Source: Sparassis latifolia
Lineage: Eukaryota > Basidiomycota > Agaricomycetes > Polyporales > Sparassidaceae
NCBI GenBank assembly: GCA_018466975.1
Contig: CM031557.1
Location: 3,224,001-3,288,000 of the forward strand
DNA length: 64,000 nucleotides
Direction of reading: 5' to 3'
Below are positions 1 to 11,729 of this stretch, piece by piece. The notes under the pieces are model-generated. The model ran no database searches and was not told the DNA's origin. It saw only the letters and a list, made by a program, of their open reading frames with translations. Within the stretch, counting starts at the first letter, position 1, and the number at the start of each line of letters is the position of its first letter. The position numbers and the translations under genes are program-made.

Positions 1-3000
1 CGGATCAGCATTGGCTCTGAAAAATTGAGTAAGCATTGTCCTCTCTCCAGCGGCACGATCTATGACAACTGTGGCATCTTCATTGGGATGGAAAGCAACC
101 AAGTGCTGTCCGGGAAGATGCACTGAGAGGCTTACAACATTGGGATCCTGGTGATGAAGAAGGAAATGGAAGGTGCGGTGAAAAGACTCAGTGCCGGAAA
201 CATAGCGAGAATCAAGGTATCACCTTATCTCATCGCGCCTGTTGACCTCGAGAGTGGCACGATCACATCCCTTATGCACATATTTGCATATATATTTGAC
301 CGATGCAAAAGAGACCGCACATTCAACATTAATGTAGCAGTCGAACTCCGCACTTAGCTGCGGGTTATAAGGCACGATGTAGCGATTGTCCACCATTACT
401 CCGCCCACTTCGTAGGCTCGCCCGTCATCTGGCCGAAAGTACTGTGGGTAGCCATCTCTGTCCATGGTCGTCCGAGGCTGGAATGTTTTGGGGAAATGCT
501 TCATGCACTTGCCATTTTCCAGGCATCGTGCATTACAGGGCCCATGTACCATGAGTCTCTTCACGGTGTCGAAAAGCAGTGGCTGAGTCTGTGGATCTGG
601 CCATCTTGCCCAGATAATAGAGTCAATGTCCTCGGGTGTACGGAGTTTGTACGGTTGATCGAGGAAAATAAGAAGGTGCATGTGAGGAAGACCGCGCTTC
701 TGAAATTCAATGGTGTAGACATGTGCAATAACCTTGCCGAAGATGCCACATTTGAGGATATACTCGAGGACGGCCTTCTTCTTCATCTCAAAGATGCGTG
801 CCACAAGATCTGGCCGATCTGTTGCAGTTTGACCAGGTAACAACTCACGTGTGATCTCCAGCCATTTGGGATTGCACGTCATCATCAGGAAAATGTCAAT
901 TTTGCGAAAGTAGCGTGCGAGAGCTAGAGCATCCTGCAAGCATTGCTGCATGTATCGAGGGCCACCTGTGAATGACGATGGCAGAATGATGCGCTGACCA
1001 ACATTGTTAAGATCAACATCATCATCCCAAGAATTCATTGCATCTTCGAGACCACCATACAGGCTAGATCGAAGCTCCTTCTGGTGGGTCCGGAGATAGT
1101 TCAGCCGGTTCTGCTCTGCGGCTGCCCACATGTCAACACTCCACTGCTGAAAAAGACGACCTGCATGCAGTAACAATGAGAACTGGCCAAGATGGGGATG
1201 TACTTGGTAGGCACAGTAGTCCATCAGTGTCAGGCGGTGAGACTTGTTTCCATCGGGCTGATAGAGCTCCATGTCGTAGTGCCAGCCGTGTTCTCCATAA
1301 GGAAATAGGAGAACATAATGAAGGCATCCATAAGCTGCATTACCCTCATGGATGCGCTGCAGGGGACCATTGCGCTGGCGGAGTATAATGTCCCACTTCC
1401 CAACTTCTTCCGAGCCATCACCAGGCAAGATAACGGCCAGCTCATCTGCAGTGGGTAAGTTATATCGTCACCGATCCTGAGTGGGCAGAAGGCGAAGACG
1501 CACTGCAACATCCTCGACATCCTCACGTTCAGCGAGTATCTCATGTGCATGTCGGTATGCATGGGCATAGCGATGTGATGTGGCAAGCATGGTTTGAAGC
1601 TGCTCCATTGTATTTCTATCAAGATTGTTGTTGCGCCGCATGCGTGCCTCCAAAGCATCATGAGGATCATAGATATATAATTGCGCATACACAGGCTCTT
1701 GACCATCAGGAGGGAGCAGCGCACCGTGACGGTGGCACAGTTCGCCATTGATGCGAACAATTGGCTGCGAGCTCCCAACATTGACGGACTGATCCAATTT
1801 GACACTGAGCGAGGTAAAAGCGAGGGCAGAGTTGTATTGACGGATGTTCTCCCGAAACTCCTTCGCCTCATGCTCAGCACTGGAAAAAAGAAAGGCAAGA
1901 TATTCGGGGGGTGCTGCCGGTGTGGGAAGGCGAACTTTGCCCTGGTTGCAGCAGGTGGTGAAGACCAGCAAGTCCCTTGTAGACTTACAACGTGCTCGTT
2001 GATCCAATGCAATGCACTGCAATGACTACAGATCACATTCATACGACCAAGATCGTGTCTTGCAGCGGGCTCGGTGTACACCCGTCGAGCCCACAGAGTG
2101 TCACGATTGGCGACAGGAGGGAGAGGTGGGGGGAGCATCGCCAGCACGTCATCGTTGGGCACTGGGTTCGCAACCTGCGCGACCTGATGCTGATCATTGT
2201 CCACAGGTTGAATCACGTTGTGAGCTGAAGATAAGTCAGTGGACAACCTTGAAGCATTCATCGAATCACAACTCACCTTGATTGGCTTGGTGCTTGTGTT
2301 CGTGCAGTGCCCGTTCCGCAATCGGTAAGTTCAAATTTCGTGGTCCAGCTTCAAATGGACCGTGCTGTTCAAACCTGTAGACTCTGCGCAGACCATCATC
2401 AGGTGCGTGCTCGTCGAACTCGTGAGGAACGGGGTAATTCAGATGTTGTTTGGCGGCATTCACTTCGCACTCAGCTCTTTCACGCTGACGACGGCACTGC
2501 TGACTCTCCAACCGACTCAAAGTGGTGTGTGGAGTCAGTGCTGCTGTGGCAGGGGAAGTGGGTAACAGTGGACTTTGCTCGTGTTCGTGCCGTTCACGTT
2601 CGCATCTGCGTCGCTGGCCCAAGATGTGATTGCTGAGAGGCTCTTCATTGGCGAGCGCCGAAGGACTGGCCGCATTAGTGGCTTTGCGCTGCAGGCGTTC
2701 TAGCTGTTCACGTTCGCGACGGCATTTTTGACCTTCTGAATGCTTGTTCGACACTTGATGACCAGAGGGCCCAGGTTGAGCTGGCTGTGCAGATCCAGGT
2801 GCTTGGAATACATCGTGGATTGGGCCAGACAGAACCTGTTACAAAAAGACACTGTGAGCTTGGTGAAGTGCAGCTTAGAGCAAGATAACAGACACATCGT
2901 GGAGGGGCCAGCTCGAGGCAAAGCAAGAGGGCGGAGGGTGTTAAGTGCATCTACAAGGACAGGCTGTTTGCAGTACGGGAAGCTCATTAGTGTCAGCAGA

Positions 3001-3100
3001 AGAATTACATGATGAGCACCACCTTTGGAAGATGGCGGCGAGTGGGACTTGAAGCTTCCTGAACTTGTCGGTCAACACGACGACGGAGAGACTTGGGCAT
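1..3100 (-). pseudogene. Helitron Rep (HUH endonuclease) with helicase beyond the window edge; broken
   Basis: The likely start is ATG at 3100 (MPKSLRRRVDRQVQE). A basic, CRRERER-type N-terminal region lies at about 2750-2280. A clean 52-nt intron, 2225-2276 (GTGAGT...TTCAG), keeps the frame. A zinc-like CSHCSALHW motif follows near 2030, then a one-base frameshift at about 2005-2015 into a frame with TTCCNQGKVRLP. The Helitron_like_N/Rep region runs down to base 1, with the HUH motif (GLPHMHLLIFL, about 690-660) and the Y2 tyrosine motif (YICKYVHKG, about 270). Two in-frame TGA codons interrupt it, at 1468-1470 (before RYNLPTADELA) and about 220-222 (before YLDSRYVSGTE). Beyond each stop the frame continues with family-typical sequence, so these are nonsense mutations, not the gene end. 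The protein should nick and transfer single strands during rolling-circle transposition. This copy looks dead. Confidence 0.85.
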
Positions 3101-3562
3101 GAGAGGAATGGCATGGATATAGTTGGGACTGTTGGCAGAACATGAGCAGATGGAGTTGCAACAGCTTTATGGACAAACAAACCTCATATTGTCCACTGTA
3201 GGGGTAGAAACGCGATGACAATGGAAAGATTACTACTGGTTAGCCATGACGGGCATGGAGTGCGAGAGAAATTATGAGCGTGCTACGTTAAGGACTATAG
3301 AGACGGCCGTATCAGGAGACTGAAGATGTAGAAATCACAGTATAAAAAGCATAGGGATATATAAGATGGAGAACAGAAATAATAGCGGGACGACGATGTC
3401 AACGCGACGTGTAGAGTTGACACCAAGTTGACGCTGTAGTGCTGTACACGGAAGGAGGTCAAGGAGCCAATGAGCAGTCAGAGTTGACCGGGGAGCCAAT
3501 GGGATGTCAAAGTTGTCACCGTGGTAAAGTTTTGTCTCCGTGAGAAAGTTTCCTTCTCTCTT

Positions 3563-3572
3563 GTAGTATAGA
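3563..3572 (-). other. Putative Helitron 5' terminus
   Basis: Read on the minus strand this is TCTATACTAC, preceded by A at 3573. Helitrons insert between A and T and begin with TC, often as TCTMTAYTA. The position is consistent with the Rep gene orientation and with LINE coding sequence starting immediately outside it. It has not been checked against another copy of the element. Confidence 0.5.
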
Positions 3573-3573
3573 T

Positions 3574-6500
3574 AGTGCCAAACAAACAGCAGCTCTTATC
3601 CAAGAAAGAATCTTCCAACTGGAAGCAAAATGATACAATCAAAACCGCCTCACGTCAACTGCCCAATACCGCCTGAAAGGGGAAATTCCGAACAAATACT
3701 GGTCCAATCTGAATAAAGAGAGAAAACCACGAGATATAATCTTCTCCCTAAGAGTTCCAAACTCCAACCCACCTGAATACATCCACCGCTCTGATAAAAT
3801 GGCAGAACTCGCCCGCAACTATCACAATGACCTCCAATCACAAGATAATGACACACCTGCTGATGAACGTGAAGCCGCCATCATCACAACCCAAGAGGCT
3901 ATTGAACAAATTGCCTCCATAGAGGACCGCTCCACCCTTGGTGATGAACTCACCCAAGAAGACGTCCATGAAGCACTCAAACACTCCGCCAACGGACGAG
4001 CCACGGGCCTCAATGGCATACCCTATGAACTATGGAAATGGCTGGAACAAAGTTTCATCGACCTCCAAAAACAAGACAAACCCGCTCCCAATATCATCCT
4101 CATCCTGACCGCGGTCTACAATGACATCCACCTCCACGGGGTTGTCCCAAGCACAGATTTTGCAACAGGATGGATGTGCCCCCTATATAAGAAGAAAGAT
4201 AAGCGAGACATATGCAACTACCGCCCAATCACACTCCTTAATACAGACTACAAAATATTCACAAAGGCAATATCCCTTCGTCTAGCAAAGGTAGCCCCAA
4301 AACTCCTCCATACCAATCAAGCTGGCTTCGTCCCTGGATGAAGCATTTTTGATCGCACAAAACTCTTCAAACTAATAATTGACTACGCCGAAGCATTCGA
4401 AGAAAATGGCGTCATCATCGCCCTCGACCAAGAAAAGGCGTATGACAAAATAGACCACACCTACCTGTGGCGAACCCTGCAAAAACTCAACTTCCCCCCC
4501 AGCCTGATCAAAACCATCAGATCCTTATACGAATCAGCTGAAACTACGGTTATCATTAATGGGGAACTAAGCTCACCCTTCAAAGTCACAAGAGGGGTCA
4601 GACAAGGGGACCCAATGTCCTGCCTCCTCTTCGATCTTGCCATCAAACCTCTCGCTTGCATGCTCCGCAAGTCAGACCTCCAAGGATACAAAATCCCAGG
4701 AACCGCGGATCGTCTCATCACTACATTATTCGCCGATGACACTACAACATACCTCTCCCAATTCGACAACTTCAATCACCTGGAAAACATTCTAAACAAA
4801 TGGTGTAAAGCGGCGAGAGCCCACTTCAATACTGAGAAAATGGAGATCATACCTATCGGCAGCAAAGAATACCGCAACCAGGTAATAGCAACCCGACGTC
4901 TCCACCCATCCTTCGACCCGATCCCAGACCACATTCACATTGCACGCGACGGCGAAGCAACGAGATCCCTTGGAGCCTGGATTGGCAATAACATCGACCA
5001 TGGGGCTCCATGGACGACCACCCTCGAGAAAATTGGATCGGCACTCGACCGGTGGAACAGATGTCATCCAACGATGCGTGGAAGAAAACACATTTGTCAG
5101 ATGGTAATCTGTGGCATGACCCAATACCTCACCAAGGTCCAAGGGATGCCCCGCACGGTAGAGGAGAATATAATTAAACTTACACGCCGCTTCATATGGA
5201 GTGGCAAGATGATTCCGGCCATAAACACAGACACACTATACATGCCAGTCAACGCTGGCGGCCTGGCACTCCCTGACATACGCTCCCAGAATGAAGCCAT
5301 CCTCCTGATATGGTTGCAAGGCTACCTCCACTTAGATCAACACCGCCCGACATGGGTGTACGTGGCAGACGCACTTATTCATGAACATATAACCATAGCC
5401 TCCGGCCAAGTACCTGAAGAAGCACGTATCAATGTATCACTCCAACAATGGAAAGTTGCCCTTCACTCACAGTCAAAATTGGCACCGGACCTGCTGCGAA
5501 TGCTCCAAACCGGCGAAAAGTATGGTGCAAACTTTAACACAATAAAACTATCCAGAAGCCTAAAAGAAAAATTACCCATCTGGTTCCACATCGGAGCAAA
5601 GGATCATCTCAAATACCTTAACAATGCCCCCTCCAGCAAATGCCTACGATCCAAACACTCCATAACCTCGGTTGGTGACCTAATCCGTATGACAAAGCGG
5701 GAAAGACAACACGATCTAAACCCCTCACACCTTCCGAAAAAATTGCAGATGCGGATTCTGCCGCTGTGACCGTGACAAAAAACAATGCCTGAACCCAAAC
5801 GCATGCTGCAAAGCGGCCAACTGCCTCCTCACCCAACTTCTTCCCAAATGGGACCCACAAGACAACTCCCCGAACGATAACCTATCTCTAACGCACCACC
5901 GAAAACGAGCAAATATCCAAGCCAAAATGAACAACTCACAAATCCTTTTCAACCCATCTGTCACCACTGACAGAGACCTCTCCCAATTTTTCCGAGTGTT
6001 CACTGACACTACAGTAGCATCATGCAAACCTGCCCACCGACACTCCCTCGGGGTGTGTATCCCCACCGAGTCCACAACAATTTATACCGATGGCTCATGT
6101 CTCCATAACGGAGATGCAAAAGCCCAAGCTGGTAGTGGAATATGGTTCAGCCCAGATGACCACCGAAACATGGCAGTTAGACTGCCAGGCCGAGAACAGT
6201 CCAACCAGACTGGCGAAATTGTGGCAGTCCTCATAGCCGCACAACAGGTCCCCAATTTTGCACCTCTACATATAATTAGCGACTCAAAATATGCAATCGA
6301 CGGTCTCACGACTCACCTCAAACATTGGGAAAAACGCAGATGGATTGGCATCGTGAACAGTACCCTCTTCCGTGCCACAGCATGCTGCCTCCGCCGCTGC
6401 ACTGCCATAACCACGTTTAAATGGACAAAAGGACACAACGACGAGGTCGGGAATGTCGGTGCGGATACCCTCGCAGGCATAGGGGCTGCCAAAACCACAC

Positions 6501-7337
6501 CCAATCACCTAAACACCAAAATCAATGACCTCTTCAACCTAACAGGAGCACAGATCAGTGCACTCTCACAGTCCCTTGCATATCAGGGAATACGCATGAC
6601 CAAAAAAACCACCAGCCACACTGACACAAATACCACCCTCGACCTAACTAGAACGACACTCCACACAGAAACCAGTCGCCTTCATACCAATGCCACCATC
6701 TGGACATCCCTCAGAACACCCCACACCTCCCGTAATGTAGCTGACTTCCTCTGGAAAGCCATGCATGGTGCCCACAAATGCGGACCGTACTGGGCCCGAA
6801 TCCCCAACTTCTCGGACCGATCCATATGCAAATTCTGCAATGTCACAGAAACAATGGCCCACATACTAACCGAGTGTACAGCATCGGGCCAATCCGCTAT
6901 TTGGAGCCTCACGCGCTCCCTCTGGCTCAAGAAACACAGCCGTTGGCCAAACCCATCACTCGGATCCATTCTAGGATGTAACCTACTTACCTTCAGCGAC
7001 CATGCAGGGAAACCACTCCATGGAGCAGGCCGCCTCTATGGTATCCAGTGTTCAAGCCGCCTTCCTAATCTGGAAGCTCCGCTGCGAATGGCTCATCGGA
7101 AACGATGGGGATGTCTCAAAACTACACACCGACTCAGAGATCTACAACCGGTGGAAACACTGTGTGAATAGTCGACTCACCTCCGACCGAATCTCGACCC
7201 ATAAAAAGTTTGGTAAATCCGCTATCAGCAAACATCTTGTCTTGCAGACATGGAGCGGCACCCTCCAGAATGAACGTGACCTACCTATCGATTGGATTCA
7301 AGACGAGGTTTTAGTGGGTATGGACTGGCCGCCGTGA
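3574..7337 (+). pseudogene. LINE ORF2: reverse transcriptase, zinc-knuckle-like linker, RNase H; broken
   Basis: The frame reads AKQTAALIQERIFQ from 3577 and has a TGA at 3631. It continues through YRLKGE and the RT domain, with a second TGA at 4339 inside FVPG*SIFDRTK, where the family normally has R. RT landmarks are DQEKAYDKIDH (about 4425), RQGDPMSCLLF (about 4600) and the catalytic FADDT (about 4730). A frameshift lies in the A-run near 5740. The next frame begins with a Cys-rich CRCGFCRCDRDKKQC stretch and then the RNase H domain with YTDGS (about 6088), TGEIVAV, SDSKYAI and GHNDEVGNVGAD. A second frameshift near 7040-7050 leads into the conserved C-terminal segment (QAAFLIWKLRCEW), which ends at 7337. 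Two stops and two frameshifts make it non-functional. Confidence 0.88.
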
Positions 7338-7468
7338 CAGAATGTCGTGTCAGGGCACCGTGTCGAGCCCCACACTGTCACTAACGAGTGACGTGCGTAA
7401 ATTGCATTTTCCCCTCTTGGTAAACAGGTGAAAATCCTGCACACACAGCGGACTCCGCGGGTCAGGCA

Positions 7469-7494
7469 CCACCCAACTGCGCGCGAGTTGGTGG
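7469..7494 (+). other. 3'-UTR hairpin of the LINE
   Basis: CCACCCAACT (7469-7478) can pair with AGTTGGTGG (7486-7494), with one bulged C and a short GC loop. It lies 22 bases before the poly-A run. LINE reverse transcriptases of several clades recognise a 3' structure, so this is a plausible recognition element, but that role is inferred. Confidence 0.45.
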
Positions 7495-7733
7495 ACACAG
7501 TCCACAACGCTCCTCCAAAAAAAAAAAAAAATACTCAGACCTTGCCCGCTCGCGAAGATGGACATCGAAGGTCGAACGTCCTGCGCGGGGCGAGCGTCGC
7601 GGCTATGGGTCTGCTGTGGTACTGAGGAATCAGAGGAAGAGAGCAAGGGGCATGCATAAATCGGATTCTAGACACAGGGTCAGAAAATCTGGTTAAGCCC
7701 CCCCAGGACCCCCTGGGAACTTTCCACGGTCCA

Positions 7734-7740
7734 TATATAG
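7734..7740 (+). promoter_or_regulatory. TATA box for the candidate peptide gene at 7780
   Basis: The sequence is TATATAG, 46 nt upstream of the tandem ATGATG at 7780. The spacing matches that of other short genes in this window. Confidence 0.35.
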
Positions 7741-7779
7741 AAGGCACCTGCCATATAGAGATGGTAATCCTAGGCTTAC

Positions 7780-7980
7780 ATGATGCAGGTCACCTTGTTA
7801 GTCATCGTTGTGACATCACATCTGGTAGCGCCCGTGCCCGCCGCCACCTCCGAGCAGCCCACCCCTGCAAGTTGCGCAAACACTCCGTAGACCATCATCA
7901 AAGGTGCCTTTCAGCTACTGAGTGTATGGTTTTACTGCAGGAGACCCTTACTTACCTCCTGCCGCCCATTTCATAAGTAA
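7780..7980 (+). CDS. Candidate tiny secreted peptide (two exons)
   Basis: No family is recognised. ATGATG at 7780 opens a hydrophobic N-terminus (MMQVTLLVIVVTSHLVAPV) that looks like a signal peptide, with small residues (APVPAATS) where a cleavage site would be expected. A 54-nt intron is likely at 7887-7940 (GTAGAC...TTTTACTGCAG). The second exon ends with TAA at 7978-7980. The spliced product is about 48 residues with two cysteines in the predicted mature part. A TATA box lies 46 nt upstream. The weak points are the short length, the mediocre donor site and the absence of a paralogue to compare. Confidence 0.35.
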
Positions 7981-8549
7981 AAATAATTCTCAGTTAAGGA
8001 CCTCGGAGCCTCCCCCCCCCCTACCCTGTGTCTCGGAATCTGCCGGTGCATACCCCTTGGGAGAGAGGCGAGAAAATAAAAGTTTTGCTGGATGCACGTG
8101 ATGGCGTGTGAGAAGAGGCCAGCAGGGGTGACTCAGATGATGCGGTTTCCCTTTTCTTTCCTTTCTACGAACGTAGTGTCGAATTATTTATGTGTAGTGG
8201 TACTCGACGTGAAAATGACAGCACCCAGAATCTTGGAATCCGAGACTTAAAGCTTCTCAACATCCCACATTTATCGAAACTCGCCGCCAGACCAATACCA
8301 ACTCGACACGCATGGCTTCGTACAAATAATTTCAGGCTGCGAGACAGATAATCACTTAATTGAACGGCAGCAATGGCGCACTCACGAAAAGACACATCGG
8401 AGTTGCTCATCCACGGTCATGATAGGGTCGATGCGTTGTTGAGGATGCGTCCATCACGATCATCTCGGGGGTCTGTATGTGCCAGATATTCCACGTTCTG
8501 CGAGACGCAGGTACATGGTCGATATATAGGCTCCCGTAACTCATTTCGC
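7981..8549. other. Intergenic, no gene seen
   Basis: The stretch contains a C-run near 8012-8020 and scattered short open frames without splice-consistent coding. No repeat relation to other parts of the window was noticed. Confidence 0.4.
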
Positions 8550-10002
8550 GGTGAGTCGGTATCGGACCCATAGACGGTGTGTGTACGGCGTAGAGGCAAA
8601 TTTGCAGCCTGGATGGTGGTTTCGCTCAGATCATCTTGACAGAGACATGCGATAGTGGAGGAGTGTCTGCTGCAAGGTGGTGCCCGGGCTCTACAACAAT
8701 TAGAGGTCTCGCTTGCCTGTGACTATGATGCTCGATCTCGCGAGGGTCAGTTGGGACAGGCGGAGCATGCAGATGGTGCTCACTCGTAGACGTCTGCACG
8801 ACGATGTGGAGGTACACGGCTTGATACACGGGGGGAAATCGCCATGGCTGTGCTTCCCTGGTAATGATATCGGTGAGAAATCTGGAGTCTCTACTGCAGT
8901 CTATCCACCTCCTGGAATTTTCAGACAAGAGATTGGGCAAGGAGGGGTGTTAATAGCCAGACCGTAGCCGCATGTGAAAATAAACGTCGGACTGCGGATG
9001 CTGATAACAGAAAGTACCCAGTCTTGAAGCTTGAACGGTGAACTAAGTTAATGTAGTGGAAGGTTTTATCTGCGATGCGCAGGGCAGACTGTAGGGATGC
9101 AGGCCAGGATACGAATGATACGAAGTCGAGGGGACACCGCAATGTCGACGCGTGATTCATCACCTGATGCTCGGAACACCCGAGCGGCAGCAGACCTGCG
9201 ACCGTCCCGCAGGGATCATCTCGACGTCGTCCACATTCACGAGCGGGCTAAGGTCTGAGCGTTCAAGTTCCTCTCGACTCACTCTAGCACGGTCCGGGAG
9301 CAACAGTCGAACGACGCACCAGCAACCTACCCCCCCTCTACCTATGCCCAGAGACGCGATGCTCAGGCGACTCTGAGCGACTCTGAGAGCGGACCGGCCA
9401 CGCTTGGAATACGTCGTAGGAATGGGCGGCACCACAACCAACTCCCCATACTCGAATCGCTATCGGCTTCGTCCTGTGTCCTGTGTGACACGGCCAGGGG
9501 CTCGTCTTCTCCGAGTCTTGCCGAAATGGACACCGAGCATGGCGGTGTGCCTTCGATGCGCTCACTGAGTGCCGCTGGCCACTGTCGCGAGCCGTGCGCC
9601 TCATGCACGTCGGTCGTTCACAGACATCGGTCCAGAAATCGATAGTGCGCTCCGAGCAACTGGAATACTCCATTGTCTGGCGCTGGATTCCCGTACTGTC
9701 TTCTGTGCGCTGCGCAGAACAGTGGCGTCGCAGACAGTTGGTTTGTCAGCGAGTTTCCCCATCCCTGTTGTATGGATTGCGTTCATTACGACTGTGGCAG
9801 CGGTGTCACCTAGAGGTTATGACATGTTAGGGCGCGTGAATGCCCGCATTCATACTGGATGCGCATATTGAGGCATGTTCAACCCTTTGAAACCTCATCA
9901 GCCGCCTTCTGCGTCGTCGTGGAGGCAGGATCCGTAGGTGGACAAGATGTACGAGGCAAGACAGGCATGGGCGCAAGTTGGGTAGACGATATTTCGTCTT
10001 TT

Positions 10003-10367
10003 GGTCGTCCTTCGGTGCACTTCACGGCGCTCGCATGGCGGGCAACTGAATTCAGACTACGTCGGGTCTGCTGCTCTCTGGATTTTTCGGATCTTCGTCT
10101 GTTATTTTACTGCCGTTTTCTGCCAGCATCATACGTCTGCGATTTCCTCGCTCTCAGGTAACACGGTGCTGTCGTCCTTCAGCGCACTTCGCGGCGTTCG
10201 CACCGCGGGCGACTGGATTCAGACTACATCGGGTCTGCTGCTCTCTCAATTTTTGGGCCCTGTTTCACCTCTTCGCGAGGTGTGCCTCCTCCTGAGACAG
10301 TCTGTTATTTTACTGCCCTTTACTGCCAATATCGTACGTCTGCGACTTCCTTGCTCTCAGGTAACGT
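10003..10367. repeat. Two tandem copies of a ~170-190 bp sub-repeat (one copy in unit B at ~15170-15368)
   Basis: Copies at about 10003-10162 and 10173-10367 share GGGTCTGCTGCTCTCT, CTGTTATTTTACTGCC and the end CTTGCTCTCAGGTAAC. The second copy carries an extra segment (TTTTTGGGCCCTGTTTCACC) also found in unit B. Each copy ends in CAG|GTAAC, which resembles a splice donor. No coding role is evident. Confidence 0.65.
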
Positions 10368-10614
10368 GTTGACCACGAGTCAAGCTGATATTTCGTATTC
10401 TGGATGTATTTACATACTGGACGCACTCGGGGATCAGGCGTCATAATGTCGGCACCCGCCCAATCTCTGTTGGACGCATGTATGCTCGGTTATAGAAGCG
10501 GTTTGCAGGCATTGTTCAAGGTGATATTTCGGATCTCCGGGGTTGGATGGGGTGCTATTTTATTGTTCATTCGTTTGTTGCACTTCTACTTCGTGAATCT
10601 ACACGAATAACACT

Positions 10615-11160
10615 ACCAATCGCGACGTCCGAACGGAACGAAATGAATCTAGCAGAGCGAGTCTCCAGCTCACGGTCCGTCTGGTTCGATCCTCTAGGCC
10701 CATTTGGGGTGGTCAGCGTCTTGTTCTCACCGATCCTGATACTTCTGGTGGATCTGTCGACTCCTGTCCTCTACCATCACTTCTCTACTATGCATGCAAA
10801 TCATTGATGGAGCAGTATCCCCTTTCGGTCTCCTTGTTTCTCAGGGCTTCGTTGGTTCGTTGATCCTGTTTTACATTGTAAATCATGCAGATATCATCGA
10901 CCAACCGCGACGTCCGACAGGAAAGGAAAGAATCTAGCGGGAGGAGTCACTTCAGCTCGCGTTCGCTTGGTACGATCTCTTAGCCCTATCTGGGTGCCCT
11001 GTGTCCCCGTGCTGCTCTCATCGACACTGCTACTTCATGGATGCTTTGACGACTCACGTTTTCTGCCGTCGGTTCATTATTTCTCTAGTATACGACGCAC
11101 ACCATTGATGGAGCAGTACTCCGTTCGGTCTTCCTGTTTCTCAGTGCGCGGAATTTGCTT
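10615..11160. repeat. Nested tandem repeat of ~290 bp, two copies (unit A)
   Basis: Both copies begin CGCGACGTCCGA and contain AATCTAGC, an AGCTC(A/G)CG block, a GGTTCGATCC or GGTACGATCT element, then TTGATGGAGCAGTA and CCTGTTTCTCAG-like ends. The first copy starts at about 10618 and the second at about 10905. The same pair is present in unit B. Confidence 0.65.
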
Positions 11161-11479
11161 GTTTGTGCTTCAGTGATTGCGCTGACAATACATGGGAACC
11201 CGTGTACCATATCATGGCTTTGGTCCGAAGAGCGCGTGGCATCATCCTGTAACATGTCTCTCTCAACTCCACCGAACTCGCGAGTCAACGCACTTGAGGA
11301 GAGTTGCTGAACTCTGCGAACGGCCGAGTTGAAGCTGATTTGCCCTACGGGGTGTGTGGTCTAATGTGTATTCGCCGATCGGCGTTTGCAGTATATTCAC
11401 AGTGATTCGCGAGCATGCGCCTTGTTTCGACTTCACCTTGCGCGTTTCGGATTCAACAAGCCGTCTTTAGGGTAGCACA

Positions 11480-11487
11480 TATAAAAG
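11480..11487 (+). promoter_or_regulatory. TATA box of small-secreted-protein gene 1
   Basis: The sequence is TATAAAAG, followed about 30 nt later by CTACATTCTCCAGC, a plausible start region. The ATG lies 243 nt further on, so the 5' leader is long. It may contain an intron starting at CAG|GTATTTTC (about 11520). The block is conserved in unit B. Confidence 0.6.
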
Positions 11488-11729
11488 GAGTTCGCGGTAC
11501 GGCTACATTCTCCAGCTCCTCAGGTATTTTCGGAATCAACTTCCAAGTTCAAGTACTGGATAGTGAGTTCTTGTCTTGGATTTGTAATGGATCTTTGTAT
11601 TTTTACGAGATTTCGGTTCTCGCTTGGCTTGCTCCTTTCGCTTTGGATACAACGGTTGTTAATCAATTTTTTCTTCAGGATCACCCTCGATTTCGCGACC
11701 TAAGTACTTTGCTGGAGTTCTGAATCAAC

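Larger units (their letters stand above)
1..3572 (-). mobile_element. Helitron rolling-circle transposon, 5' part, decayed
   Basis: The minus strand from about 3100 to the left edge encodes a Helitron replication protein (see the pseudogene entry). To its right, the minus strand reads TCTATACTAC starting at 3572 and is preceded by A. This matches the A|TC start and the TCTMTAYTA-like 5' terminus known for Helitrons. The roughly 470 bases between this terminus and the first ATG would be the element's 5' leader and promoter. The helicase part and the 3' hairpin/CTRR end lie outside the window. Sequence directly to the right of 3572 is open LINE coding sequence, so the Helitron probably inserted into the LINE. 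The identity is certain from the protein; the terminus is by eye. Confidence 0.85.
3573..7531 (+). mobile_element. Tad1-like LINE (non-LTR retrotransposon), interrupted or 5'-truncated
   Basis: ORF2 is present from just before the reverse transcriptase to its C-terminus (3574-7337). A 3' UTR of about 180 bases follows, containing a hairpin and ending GCTCCTCC plus a run of 15 A (7517-7531). The apurinic endonuclease and ORF1 are missing from the window. Because the frame is open right up to the Helitron boundary at 3572/3573, the missing 5' part may lie beyond the Helitron to the left rather than being lost. The same GCTCCTCC-(A)n end recurs in a short LINE tail at 56.8 kb. Confidence 0.88.

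Noticed and set aside
10684..10694. A tRNA gene suggested by GGTTCGATCC
   Set aside because: No cloverleaf with an acceptor stem, anticodon arm and proper A box could be drawn; kept only as a possible Pol III-like element.
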